Below are positions 6,836 to 6,924 of a stretch of 6,924 nt of DNA, piece by piece. This DNA is from DATKWS01 sp035529435 (GTDB lineage Bacteria > Krumholzibacteriota > Krumholzibacteriia > Krumholzibacteriales > Krumholzibacteriaceae), in contig DATKWS010000050.1 of assembly GCA_035529435.1 (NCBI GenBank), positions 1-6,924 on the forward strand. Direction: 5' to 3'. A program made the translations under genes and the position numbers. The notes beneath the pieces are model-generated. The model was not told the DNA's origin and did no database searches. It worked only from the letters and a program-made list of their open reading frames with translations. The number at the start of each line of letters is the position of its first letter. Position 1 is the first letter of the stretch.

Positions 6836-6924
6836 TAATCTTCCTCCATTCGCGAAGCGCGCTTCTGCCTCATCTCGAGAGGCTCGATGATCATCCGTTC
6901 CAGTATCCCCGGCAACGCGTCGAA
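6835..6924 (-). CDS. C-terminal end of an unidentified upstream gene, possibly a regulator
   Basis: The minus-strand frame is open from the window edge for 29 codons to a TAA at 6837-6835, which overlaps the channel gene ATG by one base (TAATG). The visible tail contains ALPGILERMIIEPLEMRQKR and ends RMEED. It is amphipathic and helical in look and too short to identify. Efflux operons of this order often start with a TetR-type repressor gene, and a helical C-terminus would fit that, but this is inference from context only. The tight overlap and the ribosome binding site inside its last codons argue that it is a real gene in the same operon rather than chance. Confidence 0.5.
   Translation of the reverse strand, partial: FDALPGILERMIIEPLEMRQKRASRMEED
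6841..6847 (-). promoter_or_regulatory. Ribosome binding site of the outer-membrane channel gene
   Basis: On the minus strand GGAGGAA lies within the final codons of the upstream partial frame; its GGAGG core is 7 bases before the ATG at 6835. It supports that start. Confidence 0.75.

Overview
The window holds two gene sets that converge on each other. It is about 60% GC by eye and almost fully coding; no gap exceeds about 15 bases. A three-part RND efflux system (outer-membrane channel, periplasmic adaptor, inner-membrane pump) implies a diderm (Gram-negative-type) bacterium. The isoleucine codon ATA and the arginine codon AGG are used freely in all genes despite the GC content. That fits some deltaproteobacterial or FCB-type lineages, but I cannot name a taxon, and the even codon style gives no sign of recent transfer.

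Left part, plus strand (1-1246): the 3' portion of a PadR-family winged-helix repressor gene, overlapping by 8 bases a 297-residue membrane protein. That protein has an N-terminal helical domain of the DUF1700/HAAS type followed by a four-helix 'putative sensor' membrane domain. PadR regulators are commonly paired with such membrane proteins; the signal they sense is not evident here.

Right part, minus strand (6924 down to 1243): the tail of an unidentified gene, then a TolC/OprM-like outer-membrane factor, a membrane-anchored membrane fusion protein and a 1020-residue RND permease. All junctions are tight (TAATG overlap, 13-base gap, 6-base gap), and each downstream ribosome binding site lies in or at the stop of the gene before it. 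This is one operon, with its promoter outside the window. The three products would form a continuous envelope-spanning exporter; the substrate cannot be read from sequence.

The two sets meet tail to tail at 1243-1246, where the two stop codons overlap within TTAG, leaving no room for an intergenic terminator. The most notable point is in the RND permease: residues matching the AcrB proton relay (Asp407, Asp408, Lys940, Arg971, Thr978) read Thr, Asn, Asn, Lys and Ala. The transporter fold is otherwise intact, which suggests a different energy coupling or a divergent subfamily. I see no RNA genes, mobile elements, CRISPR arrays or long repeats.
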